NCBI GenBank assembly: GCA_050953505.1
Contig: JBMNMU010000001.1
Coordinates: forward strand, 248,001 to 312,000
DNA length: 64,000 bases
Origin: JBMNMU01 sp050953505
Lineage (GTDB): Bacteria; Bacillota; Clostridia; Peptostreptococcales; Anaerovoracaceae
Direction of reading: 5' to 3'
The notes under the pieces were generated by a model. The model saw only the letters and a program-made list of their open reading frames with translations, ran no database searches and was not told the origin of the DNA. A program made the position numbers and the translations under genes. Shown here in pieces: positions 51,924 to 61,863 of the stretch; within the stretch, counting starts at the first letter, position 1, and each line of letters begins with the position of its first letter.

Positions 51924-52418
51924 ATGTCAGTAGAACATTTAAAGCAAAAGCAGCAGGTCATTGATGAAATCAAAGAAAAGCTGGAAAAAGCTCAGTCTGC
52001 AGTTGTTATTGATTACATCGGCATCACCGTTGCGGAAGCAGATGCTATGAGAAAAAAGCTGCGTGAGGCAAATGTTGATTACACTGTATATAAAAATACT
52101 CTAGTTAGTAGAGCTATCGAAGGCACAAAATATGAACCTCTAAAGGATTCACTTGCAGGTCCAAGTGCTTTCGCATTCAGCTACGATGACGCTATAGCAC
52201 CAGCAAGAGTTATAAACTCAATCATGAAAGAGTACAAAAAGATGGAGTTTAAAGCAGGTGTCATCGAGGGAACCTACTTTGATAGTGAAGGTATAAAAGC
52301 AGTAGCATCACTTCCGTCAAGAGACGAAATGCTTGCTAAGTTTATGGGAAGCATTCAGTCACCTGTATCGAAGTTTGTACGTACAGTTCAGGCTATTGCA
52401 GATAGTAAAGCAGAATAA
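51924..52418 (+). CDS. rplJ: 50S ribosomal protein L10
   Basis: L10 anchors the L7/L12 dimers to the ribosome and feeds back on its own mRNA leader. The 164 residues show the RNA-binding N-terminal part (YIGITVAEADAMRKKLREA; YKNTLVSRAI) and the C-terminal helix that holds L12. ATG 51924 has GAGGAG upstream and gives a normal length; in-frame starts from 51807 would extend the protein into the leader. Confidence 0.96.
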   Translation: MSVEHLKQKQQVIDEIKEKLEKAQSAVVIDYIGITVAEADAMRKKLREANVDYTVYKNTLVSRAIEGTKYEPLKDSLAGPSAFAFSYDDAIAPARVINSIMKEYKKMEFKAGVIEGTYFDSEGIKAVASLPSRDEMLAKFMGSIQSPVSKFVRTVQAIADSKAE

Positions 52419-52482
52419 ATATTTTGTGAAAATATAAGTACGAAAAGAAAACATAAAACAAATATGAAAAGGAGAAATAAAA

Positions 52483-52851
52483 ATGACTAAAGAACAAATT
52501 ATTGAAGCCATAAAAGGCATGACCGTTTTAGAATTAAACGAACTTGTTAAAGCTTGCGAAGAGGAATTCGGAGTATCTGCAGCAGCTCCTGTAGCAGTGG
52601 CAGCAGCAGGTGGTGGCGCAGCAGATGCAGCTGAAGAAAAATCAGAATTTACTGTAGTTCTTGCAGGCGTTGGATCAGAAAAGATCAAGGTTATCAAAGT
52701 AGTAAGAGAAATTACAGGACTAGGCCTAAAAGAAGCTAAGGAACTGGTTGACAATGCACCAGCTAACCTTAAAGAAGATGTTGCTAAGGCAGAAGCAGAA
52801 GAAATTCAAGCAAAACTTACAGAAGTTGGCGCTACAGTTGAATTAAAATAA
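52483..52851 (+). CDS. rplL: 50S ribosomal protein L7/L12
   Basis: L7/L12 forms the flexible ribosomal stalk that recruits translational GTPases. The 122-residue protein has the N-terminal dimerisation helices, an Ala/Gly-rich hinge and the C-terminal domain with KIKVIKVVREITGLGLKEAK. AAAGGAGA lies before ATG 52483. It is cotranscribed with rplJ. Confidence 0.98.
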   Translation: MTKEQIIEAIKGMTVLELNELVKACEEEFGVSAAAPVAVAAAGGGAADAAEEKSEFTVVLAGVGSEKIKVIKVVREITGLGLKEAKELVDNAPANLKEDVAKAEAEEIQAKLTEVGATVELK

Positions 52852-52869
52852 GAAATTTTAAGCAGAATT

Positions 52870-52899
52870 AAAGGGATGGCTAAAAAAAGCCATCCCTTT
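52870..52899 (+). terminator. Hairpin between rplL and rpoB (probable attenuator)
   Basis: A perfect 12-base stem AAAGGGATGGCT / AGCCATCCCTTT lies just after rplL. It lacks a long T run, so it may stop only part of the transcripts and set the ratio of ribosomal to polymerase expression, as known for this junction in other bacteria. Confidence 0.7.
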
Positions 52900-53088
52900 C
52901 AGCTTTGTTAGGCGGAGGCATTTGATGCGGTTGAACCGGATGTCGGAGGGGTTTTGTGCTACTCTCCACTGAAATCGTATCAAATGCTGCCATTCGGAAA
53001 AAATATTTGTTGACTACTTGAAACCGATGTGATATTATAGTACATTGCCACGCAAAGTATTTTGTTTTCGATGCAAGGAGTGATGAAT

Positions 53089-56000
53089 ATGCCATATCCC
53101 GTTAAAATAGGTAAAAGGACACGAATGAGCTACTCAAAGATTCACGAGGTAGCTGAGATGCCAAATCTTATCAGAATTCAGACTGATTCATACAATTGGT
53201 TTATCGAAGAAGGACTTAAGGAGGTCTTTGAAGACATCTCCCCTATTAAAGATTATGCCGGGAATTTAGTTTTAGAATTCTTAGATTATTCGCTGAAGGA
53301 TGCCCCTAAATACGATCAAGAGGAATGCAAGGAACGTGACGTAACATATGCTGCTCCCTTAAAAGTAAAGGTTAGGTTAGTTAATAAAGAAACCGGTGAA
53401 GTAAAGGAACAGGAAGTATTCATGGGAGACTTCCCATTAATGACTGAAAAGGGAACCTTTATTTACAACGGTGCAGAGAGAGTCGTGGTAACTCAGCTAG
53501 TAAGGTCTCCTGGACCCTATTATAACGTTTCAGTAGATAAATCTAATAAAAAATTGTATGCCACCACTATTATTCCTAATAGGGGTGCTTGGCTTGAGTA
53601 TGAAACAGACTCAAATGAAATTATATCAGTGCGTGTTGACCGTACAAGAAAGCAACCTGTTACCACATTAATCAGGGCTCTTGCTCCTGAATTTGGTACA
53701 GATCAAGACATTATTAACATTTTTGGTGAAGATGAAAGGTTGTTAAAAACCTTAGAAAAGGATCCTACAAAAAATTACGAAGATGGCTTGAAAGAAATTT
53801 ATAAAAAATTGAGACCAGGCGAGCCGCCTACAGTAGAAAGTGCAAGAGCACTTATAGATTCTTTATTTTTTGACCCTAAGAGATATGACCTGGCGAAAGT
53901 AGGACGCTATAAATACAATAAAAAGCTGGGACTATCCAACAGAATTGTGGGATGTGTTGCAGCAGACGACATTATAAATCCAAACACCGGAGAAATTTTG
54001 GTTGAAAATGGTGTTAAAATTACGCGAGACATGGGTTTTCAAATAGAAAACGCCGGGCTTAATTATATATATGTATACAGCAAAAAATCAGATAAAGAAG
54101 ATCAAATCATAAAGGTAATAGGCAATAACTTTGTCAAACTTTCCGACTATGTAGATATAGAACCAGAAAGTCTAAAAATTCCTGATAAGGTCTATTACCC
54201 GGTATTAAAAGAAATCCTAGAAAATAATGAAGATGAAGCAGCCCTAAAAGAGGCTTTAATCGCCAATAAAGCAAGGCTGTCTCCAAAGCATATTATTATA
54301 GATGATATTATCGCTTCTATTAGCTATATACTGAATTTAAATCACGGCATTGGAAATATTGATGACATTGACCATCTTGGTAACAGAAGGCTAAGAACCG
54401 TGGGAGAATTACTGCAAAACCAATTTAGAATTGGGCTAGCTCGTATGGAGAGAGTGGTTAAGGAAAGAATGACCATTCAGGACATTGAGGTTACAACACC
54501 TCAGGCGCTTCTGAATATACGTCCTGTTACAGCAGCAATAAAAGAGTTTTTTGGTAGCTCCCAGCTTTCACAGTTTATGGACCAAACCAACCCATTGGCA
54601 GAGCTGACTCATAAAAGAAGATTGTCTGCTTTAGGACCTGGTGGACTTTCAAGAGAAAGAGCGGGCTTTGAGGTGCGAGATGTTCACCATTCTCACTATG
54701 GTAGAATGTGTCCAATTGAAACGCCTGAAGGACCTAACATTGGGCTAATAGGATCTCTAACAACTTATGGAAGAATTAATGAATATGGGTTTATTGAAAC
54801 ACCCTATAGACGTGTTGATAAGGAACGAGGAGTAGCTACAGAAATTATCGACTATTTAACAGCCGATGAAGAAGACATGTTGATTATTGCTCAGGCCAAC
54901 GAACCTTTAGACTCTGAAGGTAGATTTTTGAATCTTAGAGTTTCATCCAGAGGGGTTCATGGTCATATCGACCTGGTACCAAGAGAAGAAATCGACTATA
55001 TGGACGTATCTCCAAAACAGGTTGTGTCTGTAGCAACTGCAATGATTCCGTTCCTGGAAAATGATGACGCCAACAGAGCACTCATGGGTTCTAACATGCA
55101 GCGCCAAGCGGTGCCATTACTGATTGCTGATGCTCCTATCGTTGGAACTGGTATGGAATCTAGAGCTGCAAAGGATTCCGGCGTCGTTCTTCTTGCAAAA
55201 AATGCAGGTACAGTTGAGTATGTAGACGCAAACAAGATTAAGATTAGAAGAGCCGACGGAATGGGCGTAGATGTCTATACCATGCTTAAGTTCAAACGAT
55301 CCAACCAAGGCACTTGTATCAACCAGAAACCTATTGTAAGTAAAAATGAATATGTAGAAAAAGATGAAGTTATTGCAGACGGGCCATCCACTCAGTATGG
55401 AGAAGTAGCTCTTGGTAAAAACCTTCTTGTAGGATTTATGACTTGGGAAGGGTATAACTACGAGGATGCGATTATTCTTAATGAGAGACTGATTATGGAT
55501 GACGCGCTGACCTCTTTGCATATTGAAGAATACGAGTCAGAGGCCAGAGACACCAAATTGGGACCTGAAGAAATCACAAGGGACATTCCAAATGTGGGAG
55601 AAGATGCCCTGAAGGATCTTGATGAGGATGGTATTATCCGAATCGGTGCAGAGGTGGGTGCTTCAGATATCTTAGTCGGAAAGGTGACACCTAAGGGTGA
55701 AACAGAGCTTACCGCAGAAGAGAGACTGCTGCGAGCCATTTTTGGCGAAAAGGCTAGAGAAGTAAGAGATACGTCATTGAGAGTTCCTCATGGAGAGGCG
55801 GGTATCGTTGTGGATGTTAAGGTTTTCTCCAGGGAAAACGGCGACGAACTGCCACCGGGTGTAAATAAGCTGGTAAGGTGTTATATTGCTACCAAGAGAA
55901 AAATCAGTGTAGGAGACAAAATGGCCGGTAGGCACGGAAATAAAGGTGTTATTTCTAGAATTTTACCTGAGGAGGATATGCCATTTCTAGATAATGGGGT

Positions 56001-56805
56001 TCCACTACAGATTATGCTGAACCCTCTTGGTGTACCTTCTCGAATGAACGTGGGACAGGTGCTGGAGACCCATTTGGGGTTGGCAGCAGATTATAAAGGC
56101 TGGCATATTGCTACCCCTGTATTTGACGGGGCTAGTGAGCTTGATATCATTGACCTCTTGGAGGAATGCGGCCTACCTAAGAGTGGTAAGTTAAGGCTTA
56201 GAGATGGCAGAACAGGAGAAGCTTTTGACAATCCTGTTACTGTTGGATATATGTATATGCTGAAGCTACATCACTTGGTAGATGACAAAATTCACGCAAG
56301 AAGCACAGGACCTTATTCCTTAGTGACACAACAGCCATTAGGCGGTAAGGCTCAATTCGGCGGACAGAGATTCGGAGAGATGGAAGTATGGGCTTTGGAG
56401 GCATACGGAGCTGCTTACACCCTTCAAGAAATCCTTACGGTTAAATCTGACGACGTGGTGGGCCGTGTGAAGACTTATGAAGCCATTGTAAAGGGCGAAA
56501 ATATTCCTCAGCCAGGAATCCCTGAATCCTTTAAAGTATTAATTAAGGAAATGCAAAGTCTTTGCCTTGATGTAAAGGTGCTCACAGATGATAACGAGGA
56601 AATTGAGATTAAAGAATCAGCTGAACTTGAAGGGGCTGCTGGTTTAGAGAGTATTATCGAGGTGGAATCCGTCGCTGATGAAAATGAACTCGATGAAAAG
56701 AGTGGTTTTTCCGAGGACCGGGGGGAAGATGAATCTGAAGAAGATGTATCAGATGAAGATGAATATCTAGATTTGTCCAATGAAGATTCCACTGATGAAG
56801 TATAA
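53089..56805 (+). CDS. rpoB: DNA-directed RNA polymerase subunit beta
   Basis: RpoB forms half of the catalytic cleft. The protein (1238 residues) contains the rifampicin-site segment GSSQLSQFMDQTNPLAELTH and then KRRLSALGPGGL in the drug-sensitive form, and the C-terminal QPLGGKAQFGGQRFGEMEVWALEAYGA region that meets beta'. After the conserved core a tail of about 70 residues is extremely acidic. ATG 53089 gives MPYPVKIGKRTR and has AAGGAG eight bases upstream; the in-frame TTG at 53062 is less likely. rpoC follows after 18 bases. Confidence 0.97.
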   Translation: MPYPVKIGKRTRMSYSKIHEVAEMPNLIRIQTDSYNWFIEEGLKEVFEDISPIKDYAGNLVLEFLDYSLKDAPKYDQEECKERDVTYAAPLKVKVRLVNKETGEVKEQEVFMGDFPLMTEKGTFIYNGAERVVVTQLVRSPGPYYNVSVDKSNKKLYATTIIPNRGAWLEYETDSNEIISVRVDRTRKQPVTTLIRALAPEFGTDQDIINIFGEDERLLKTLEKDPTKNYEDGLKEIYKKLRPGEPPTVESARALIDSLFFDPKRYDLAKVGRYKYNKKLGLSNRIVGCVAADDIINPNTGEILVENGVKITRDMGFQIENAGLNYIYVYSKKSDKEDQIIKVIGNNFVKLSDYVDIEPESLKIPDKVYYPVLKEILENNEDEAALKEALIANKARLSPKHIIIDDIIASISYILNLNHGIGNIDDIDHLGNRRLRTVGELLQNQFRIGLARMERVVKERMTIQDIEVTTPQALLNIRPVTAAIKEFFGSSQLSQFMDQTNPLAELTHKRRLSALGPGGLSRERAGFEVRDVHHSHYGRMCPIETPEGPNIGLIGSLTTYGRINEYGFIETPYRRVDKERGVATEIIDYLTADEEDMLIIAQANEPLDSEGRFLNLRVSSRGVHGHIDLVPREEIDYMDVSPKQVVSVATAMIPFLENDDANRALMGSNMQRQAVPLLIADAPIVGTGMESRAAKDSGVVLLAKNAGTVEYVDANKIKIRRADGMGVDVYTMLKFKRSNQGTCINQKPIVSKNEYVEKDEVIADGPSTQYGEVALGKNLLVGFMTWEGYNYEDAIILNERLIMDDALTSLHIEEYESEARDTKLGPEEITRDIPNVGEDALKDLDEDGIIRIGAEVGASDILVGKVTPKGETELTAEERLLRAIFGEKAREVRDTSLRVPHGEAGIVVDVKVFSRENGDELPPGVNKLVRCYIATKRKISVGDKMAGRHGNKGVISRILPEEDMPFLDNGVPLQIMLNPLGVPSRMNVGQVLETHLGLAADYKGWHIATPVFDGASELDIIDLLEECGLPKSGKLRLRDGRTGEAFDNPVTVGYMYMLKLHHLVDDKIHARSTGPYSLVTQQPLGGKAQFGGQRFGEMEVWALEAYGAAYTLQEILTVKSDDVVGRVKTYEAIVKGENIPQPGIPESFKVLIKEMQSLCLDVKVLTDDNEEIEIKESAELEGAAGLESIIEVESVADENELDEKSGFSEDRGEDESEEDVSDEDEYLDLSNEDSTDEV

Positions 56806-56823
56806 GAAAGGGGGAGAAGCTCC

Positions 56824-59800
56824 TTGTTTGAATTAAATAATTTTGAAGCGTTGAAAATAAGCCTTGCATCGACTGAAAAAATTCTGAGCTGGTCAAAGGG
56901 TGAGGTTAAGAAGCCTGAAACCATTAACTACAGAACGTTAAAGCCTGAGAAAGAAGGGCTGTTTTGTGAAAAGATCTTCGGACCAACAAAAGACTGGGAG
57001 TGCCACTGCGGAAAATATAAGAGAATACGATATAAAGGTATTATATGTGACCGATGTGGCGTTGAAGTAACCAAGGCGAAGGTAAGAAGAGAAAGAATGG
57101 GACATATTGCCCTTGCTACCCCTGTGTCTCATATTTGGTATTTTAAAGGTATCCCTAGCAGAATGGGATTGGTTCTTGATTTATCCCCAAGGAACCTTGA
57201 AAAAGTCCTATATTTTGCAGCGTATATCGTTACTGATCCCGGAAATTCAGATTTCGGATATAAAGAAATCCTAACAGAGCAACAATATAGAGAAGCCAAG
57301 GAAAAATACGGTACCGGATTTAAAGCAGGTATGGGTGCAGAAGCCATTCGAGAGCTGCTGTCCCATATTGACCTAGATGAACTTTCCACCGACATGAGGA
57401 AAAAGCTAAAAGAAAGTACCGGACAAAAGAAGATCAGAATTGTCAGAAGGCTTGAAGTGATTGAGGCCATGAAGCAATCAGGCAATATGCCGGAGTGGAT
57501 GATACTAGATGTAATCCCTGTTATACCGCCGGACTTAAGGCCTATGGTTCAGCTAGATGGTGGTCGATTTGCAACATCTGACTTAAATGATTTATACAGA
57601 AGAGTAATTAATAGAAACAATCGACTAAAGAGGTTATTGGACCTAGGTGCTCCTGATATTATTGTGCGTAATGAAAAACGAATGCTACAGGAAGCTGTAG
57701 ACGCACTGATTGATAATGGAAGAAGAGGCAGACCGGTAACAGGACCGGGAAGCAGGCCACTAAAATCATTGTCAGATATGTTGAAGGGTAAGCAAGGAAG
57801 ATTTAGACAAAACCTACTTGGAAAGCGTGTCGACTATTCGGGACGTTCTGTAATTGTAGTAGGGCCTGAGCTGAAATTCTATCAGTGTGGGCTTCCGAAA
57901 AAGATGGCTCTAGAACTGTTTAAGCCATTCATAATGAAAAAGCTTGTACAAAATGGCCATTCCCATAATATAAAGAGTGCAAAGAGGATGGTGGAAAAGG
58001 TAAGGCCTGAAGTATGGGATGTACTTGACGAGGTCATCAAAGAACATCCAGTTCTTCTTAACCGTGCGCCTACGCTTCATAGACTGGGAATCCAAGCCTT
58101 TGAACCTGTACTAGTTGAAGGTAAAGCCATCAAGCTACATCCGCTGGTGTGTACTGCTTACAATGCTGACTTTGACGGAGACCAGATGGCGGTCCATGTA
58201 CCACTTTCTGTTGAAGCCCAAGCGGAAGCTAGATTCCTTATGTTGTCAGTAAACAATATTCTGGCACCAAAGGATGGTTCGCCGATTACCACTCCAACTC
58301 AAGACATGATATTGGGTAGCTACTACCTTACTCATCCAGGATCAGAAGAGCGAGATCGAGATGTGGAAAAGGGTGACGGCAAGATCTTCACTGATTATGA
58401 TGAGATGCTCATGGCCTACAGAAATGGTGTAGTGGGACTTCACGCCAAGGTAAAGGTCAGAAGGTATGTTGATGAAAATGACCGTGGAAAGATTGTCGAA
58501 TCAACAGTGGGAAGATTTATTTTCAACGAAGGTATTCCTCAGGATCTTGGCTTCATAGATAGGACAGTTGATAAATATTCACTAGAAGTGGACTTTCTAT
58601 GCGACAAGAAGAAGCTGGGACAAATCATCGATAAATGCTATCGAAAGCATGGAAATACGAAGACTGTGATCATGCTAGACTATATAAAGGACATCGGTTT
58701 CCATTACTCTACTATGGGAGCTATTACCATCAGTGTGTCTGACATGAAGATTCCTGAAGAGAAGGCAGCAATAGTTGCCGCTTCTGAAGAAAAGGTAAAC
58801 AAATATGAAGTTGCCTATAGAAGAGGGCTAATGTCTGATTCTGAAAGGTATGAGCGAGTCATTGAGACCTGGAATGAAGCAACTGATAAGGTGGCTGATG
58901 CATTGATGCAGTCTCTTGGAACATTAAACAACTTGTTCATCATGGCACATTCCGGAGCTAGAGGAAGCAAAAGCCAGATCAAACAGATTGGCGGTATGCG
59001 TGGACTTATGGCCAACGCGGTGGGATATACAATAGAAATTCCTATAAAATCAAATTTCCGTGAAGGGTTGACTGTACTAGAATACTTTATCTCTACAAAT
59101 GGTGCTAGAAAAGGTCTTGCGGACACAGCTCTTAGAACAGCGGACTCTGGGTACTTGACTAGAAGACTTGTAGACGTCAGCCATAATGCCATCGTACGAG
59201 AAGTAGACTGTGGTACAGATGAAGGAATTGAAGTAAAGGCCTTCACAGATGGAAAAGAAGTCATTGAATCCTTAAAGCTTCGTATCATCGGCAGGACGGC
59301 CTTAGGTGATATTGTCCATCCTCAGACGGGCGCAGTAATTGTAGAGCAAAATCAAGAAATCTCAGAAGATGCAGCTGACGAAATAGAAGCTAGTGGTATT
59401 GAAGCAGTAGCAATCAGATCCGTCATGACTTGTAAAAGTATTCACGGAATTTGTGCAAAATGCTACGGACGTAACTTGGCCACAGGTGAGGGTGTAAATA
59501 TTGGTGAAGCTGTAGGAATCACAGCAGCTCAATCTATCGGTGAACCGGGTACACAGCTGACCATGCGTACCTTCCACACGGGGGGTGTCGCTGGAAGCGA
59601 TATCACCCAGGGTCTACCGAGAGTAGAAGAGCTATTTGAGGCAAGAAAGCCAAAAGGTTTAGCAGAAATATGTGAAGCAGACGGAACTGTAGTATCTATA
59701 GAATCCAGAAAAGACAATAAGACAGAAATCATCGTTCGAGGCGAGGAAGAGATGAGCTATGTTGTTCCATACGGGGCAAGGCTGAATGTGAAAGAAGGGG

Positions 59801-60465
59801 ATTATGTCTTAGCTGGAGATAATATTACACGAGGACCATTAAACCCTCATGATATTTTACGAATTAACGGAGTGGGCGGAGTATATCAATACCTGCTAAA
59901 AGAGGTACAGCGTGTATATAAGCAACAAGGTGTAGACATTAATGACAAGCATATCGAGGTCATCGTCAGCCAGATGCTTTCCAAATATAAGATTGAGGAT
60001 TCAGGAGATACAGCCCTTCTGCCAGGTGGACTTTATAGTAAATTTGAGCTAGATGAAGCAAACCAAGCTGCTGAAGAAATGGGTGGGGATCCTGCAGTAG
60101 GAAAGAGAGTGCTACTGGGTATTACAAAGGCTTCTCTTGCCACCAACTCCTTCTTATCAGCTGCATCCTTCCAAGAAACTACTAGGGTGCTGACTGATGC
60201 AGCTATTAAGGGCAAGACCGATTACCTGTTAGGCCTGAAGGAAAATGTCATCATAGGAAAATTAATTCCAGCGGGAACAGGTATGAAGAGATATAAAAAT
60301 ATCGATCTAGACTATGGAGCCAACACAGAAATCATGGAATCCTATGATCTACAATCTGAAGAAGACAGTGAAGGCTCAATAGGAGAAAATGTTGTAAGTA
60401 ACAATGCAGCAGTAAACCAAGAGGTGGAACAGGTGGAACCGAAAATTGTCGAGATACCCCAGTAA
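56824..60465 (+). CDS. rpoC: DNA-directed RNA polymerase subunit beta'
   Basis: RpoC carries the active-site Mg2+ loop, seen here as NADFDGDQMAVHVPLS, the N-terminal zinc finger (CHCGKYKRIRYKGIICDRCG), the clamp and bridge-helix region, and a second zinc site (CKSIHGICAKCYG). Length is 1213 residues, as in other Firmicutes. The start is TTG 56824 preceded by GGGGGAG; no ATG fits. The C-terminal end is moderately acidic. In many Firmicutes a small L7Ae-like gene lies between rpoC and rpsL; here the 184-base gap has none. Confidence 0.97.
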   Translation: MFELNNFEALKISLASTEKILSWSKGEVKKPETINYRTLKPEKEGLFCEKIFGPTKDWECHCGKYKRIRYKGIICDRCGVEVTKAKVRRERMGHIALATPVSHIWYFKGIPSRMGLVLDLSPRNLEKVLYFAAYIVTDPGNSDFGYKEILTEQQYREAKEKYGTGFKAGMGAEAIRELLSHIDLDELSTDMRKKLKESTGQKKIRIVRRLEVIEAMKQSGNMPEWMILDVIPVIPPDLRPMVQLDGGRFATSDLNDLYRRVINRNNRLKRLLDLGAPDIIVRNEKRMLQEAVDALIDNGRRGRPVTGPGSRPLKSLSDMLKGKQGRFRQNLLGKRVDYSGRSVIVVGPELKFYQCGLPKKMALELFKPFIMKKLVQNGHSHNIKSAKRMVEKVRPEVWDVLDEVIKEHPVLLNRAPTLHRLGIQAFEPVLVEGKAIKLHPLVCTAYNADFDGDQMAVHVPLSVEAQAEARFLMLSVNNILAPKDGSPITTPTQDMILGSYYLTHPGSEERDRDVEKGDGKIFTDYDEMLMAYRNGVVGLHAKVKVRRYVDENDRGKIVESTVGRFIFNEGIPQDLGFIDRTVDKYSLEVDFLCDKKKLGQIIDKCYRKHGNTKTVIMLDYIKDIGFHYSTMGAITISVSDMKIPEEKAAIVAASEEKVNKYEVAYRRGLMSDSERYERVIETWNEATDKVADALMQSLGTLNNLFIMAHSGARGSKSQIKQIGGMRGLMANAVGYTIEIPIKSNFREGLTVLEYFISTNGARKGLADTALRTADSGYLTRRLVDVSHNAIVREVDCGTDEGIEVKAFTDGKEVIESLKLRIIGRTALGDIVHPQTGAVIVEQNQEISEDAADEIEASGIEAVAIRSVMTCKSIHGICAKCYGRNLATGEGVNIGEAVGITAAQSIGEPGTQLTMRTFHTGGVAGSDITQGLPRVEELFEARKPKGLAEICEADGTVVSIESRKDNKTEIIVRGEEEMSYVVPYGARLNVKEGDYVLAGDNITRGPLNPHDILRINGVGGVYQYLLKEVQRVYKQQGVDINDKHIEVIVSQMLSKYKIEDSGDTALLPGGLYSKFELDEANQAAEEMGGDPAVGKRVLLGITKASLATNSFLSAASFQETTRVLTDAAIKGKTDYLLGLKENVIIGKLIPAGTGMKRYKNIDLDYGANTEIMESYDLQSEEDSEGSIGENVVSNNAAVNQEVEQVEPKIVEIPQ

Positions 60466-60532
60466 TGTTTTACAAGTTTAGACTGTGGTAAATACTACCT
60501 TGTAAGCACCCTCTCATGGTTGCAGAAACAAA

Positions 60533-60562
60533 TTGACAACAAAGTTTAGTATGTGATATACT
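60533..60562 (+). promoter_or_regulatory. Promoter of the rpsL-rpsG-fusA operon
   Basis: TTGACA (60533-60538), an 18-base spacer and TATACT (60557-60562) lie about 90 bases before rpsL. A small hairpin, TTGTGC / GCACAA (60613-60630), sits between it and the ribosome binding site. Confidence 0.7.
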
Positions 60563-60649
60563 CATCGTTGGTTTTAGACGTGAAATGAATATGATCGTTT
60601 AAAATAGATTGTTTGTGCTCAATTGCACAAGAAAGAAAGGAGAAAATTA

Positions 60650-61066
60650 ATGCCTACAATCAATCAGTTGGTTAGATTAGGAAGAACTAGTTCTACTAAG
60701 AAGTCAGGTTCACCAGCGCTCTTAAAAGGGTTAAACTCAATAAAGAGAACACCTACAGAGACAGAAGCACCTCAGAAGAGAGGCGTATGTACTTCAGTTA
60801 AAACAGTTACTCCTAAAAAACCAAACTCAGCGCTTAGAAAAGTAGCCAGAGTACGTCTGACAAATGGTATTGAAGTATCAGCCTATATTCCTGGTATTGG
60901 TCACAACCTTCAGGAACATAGTGTTGTTCTTATCAGAGGCGGAAGAGTTAAAGACCTTCCCGGCGTAAGATATCATATTGTTAGAGGAACTCTAGATACT
61001 GCAGGTGTTAACAACAGAATGCAGGCTCGTTCTAAGTATGGAGCAAAAAGACCTAAAGCAAAATAA
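60650..61066 (+). CDS. rpsL: 30S ribosomal protein S12
   Basis: S12 lies at the decoding centre. The 138-residue protein has the conserved opening MPTINQLVRLGR and the loop TVTPKKPNSALRKVARVRL, with the lysine linked to streptomycin response in its sensitive state. ATG 60650 follows AAAGGAG by six bases; the in-frame start at 60623 falls within the leader hairpin. Confidence 0.97.
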   Translation: MPTINQLVRLGRTSSTKKSGSPALLKGLNSIKRTPTETEAPQKRGVCTSVKTVTPKKPNSALRKVARVRLTNGIEVSAYIPGIGHNLQEHSVVLIRGGRVKDLPGVRYHIVRGTLDTAGVNNRMQARSKYGAKRPKAK

Positions 61067-61329
61067 CGGGATACTGATTGTGCCCTTGATATATATATCA
61101 TGAGCACCACGGCGCCCTAATGTAAAGGGTGTCGAGTACCTGTCATACGTAATGATACGTATGAAATTTGTGTAATCATTTTGTGGTTGCACAGATAATT
61201 TTGCCACAGCCGTGCTGAACACCAGCAGGGGCGTCAAATTATGCAAAATTATAAAGTAAAAATTGCGCAGTAAATTTCGCTTGCGTAGTAATACGCAATG
61301 CAAGGTTTACAAGCAAGGAGGGAAGAGAA
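61067..61329 (+). promoter_or_regulatory. Structured rpsL-rpsG intercistronic region
   Basis: This 263-base gap carries a chain of inverted repeats: GTGC...GCAC around TGATATATATATCA (61080-61107), CGGCGCCC / GGGTGTCG (61110-61134, with G-U pairs), TCATACGT / ACGTATGA (61143-61164) and TTGCGTA / TACGCAA (61281-61298), the last just before the rpsG ribosome binding site. No terminator or promoter is evident. It is a candidate RNA control site; in E. coli S7 represses its operon by binding between these same two genes. Confidence 0.5.
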
Positions 61330-61800
61330 GTGCCAAGAAAAGGTAATATACCAAAAAGAGAAGTGCTTCCTGATCCGATTTATGGAAGTGTTGTTGTATC
61401 AAAGCTTATCAACAGCATTATGCTAGACGGAAAAAAGGGAGTTGCTCAGTCAATTGTATACGATGCATTTGACCAAATTAATAAAGTAACAGGTCAAGAA
61501 CCAATGGAGGTCTTCGAAAAGGCTATTAATAACATTATGCCTGTGCTTGAAGTTAAAGCCAGACGTGTTGGAGGAGCCAACTATCAGGTTCCTGTTGAAG
61601 TTAGACCCGAAAGAAGACAAACACTTGCTCTCAGATGGCTTACAAGATATACAAGAGCCAGAGGGGAAAGGACAATGTCTGAAAGACTTGCCAAAGAGTT
61701 GATGGACGCAGCAAACAATACGGGTGCTTCTGTTAAGAAGAAGGAAGACACCCACAAAATGGCAGAAGCTAACAGAGCATTTGCTCATTACAGATGGTAA
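61330..61800 (+). CDS. rpsG: 30S ribosomal protein S7
   Basis: S7 nucleates assembly of the 30S head and lines the E and P sites. The 156 residues include the conserved DPIYGSVVVSKLINSIMLDGKK and RRVGGANYQVPVEVRPERR segments. The start is GTG 61330, placed by AAGGAGGG a few bases upstream; Bacillus-type S7 also begins MPRKG. fusA follows after 63 bases. Confidence 0.97.
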   Translation: MPRKGNIPKREVLPDPIYGSVVVSKLINSIMLDGKKGVAQSIVYDAFDQINKVTGQEPMEVFEKAINNIMPVLEVKARRVGGANYQVPVEVRPERRQTLALRWLTRYTRARGERTMSERLAKELMDAANNTGASVKKKEDTHKMAEANRAFAHYRW

Positions 61801-61863
61801 TTATGTACCAGAAAATAAAAATATTAAAAAATATAAGAAAGATGCAGAAAGGAGGATTCTAGT

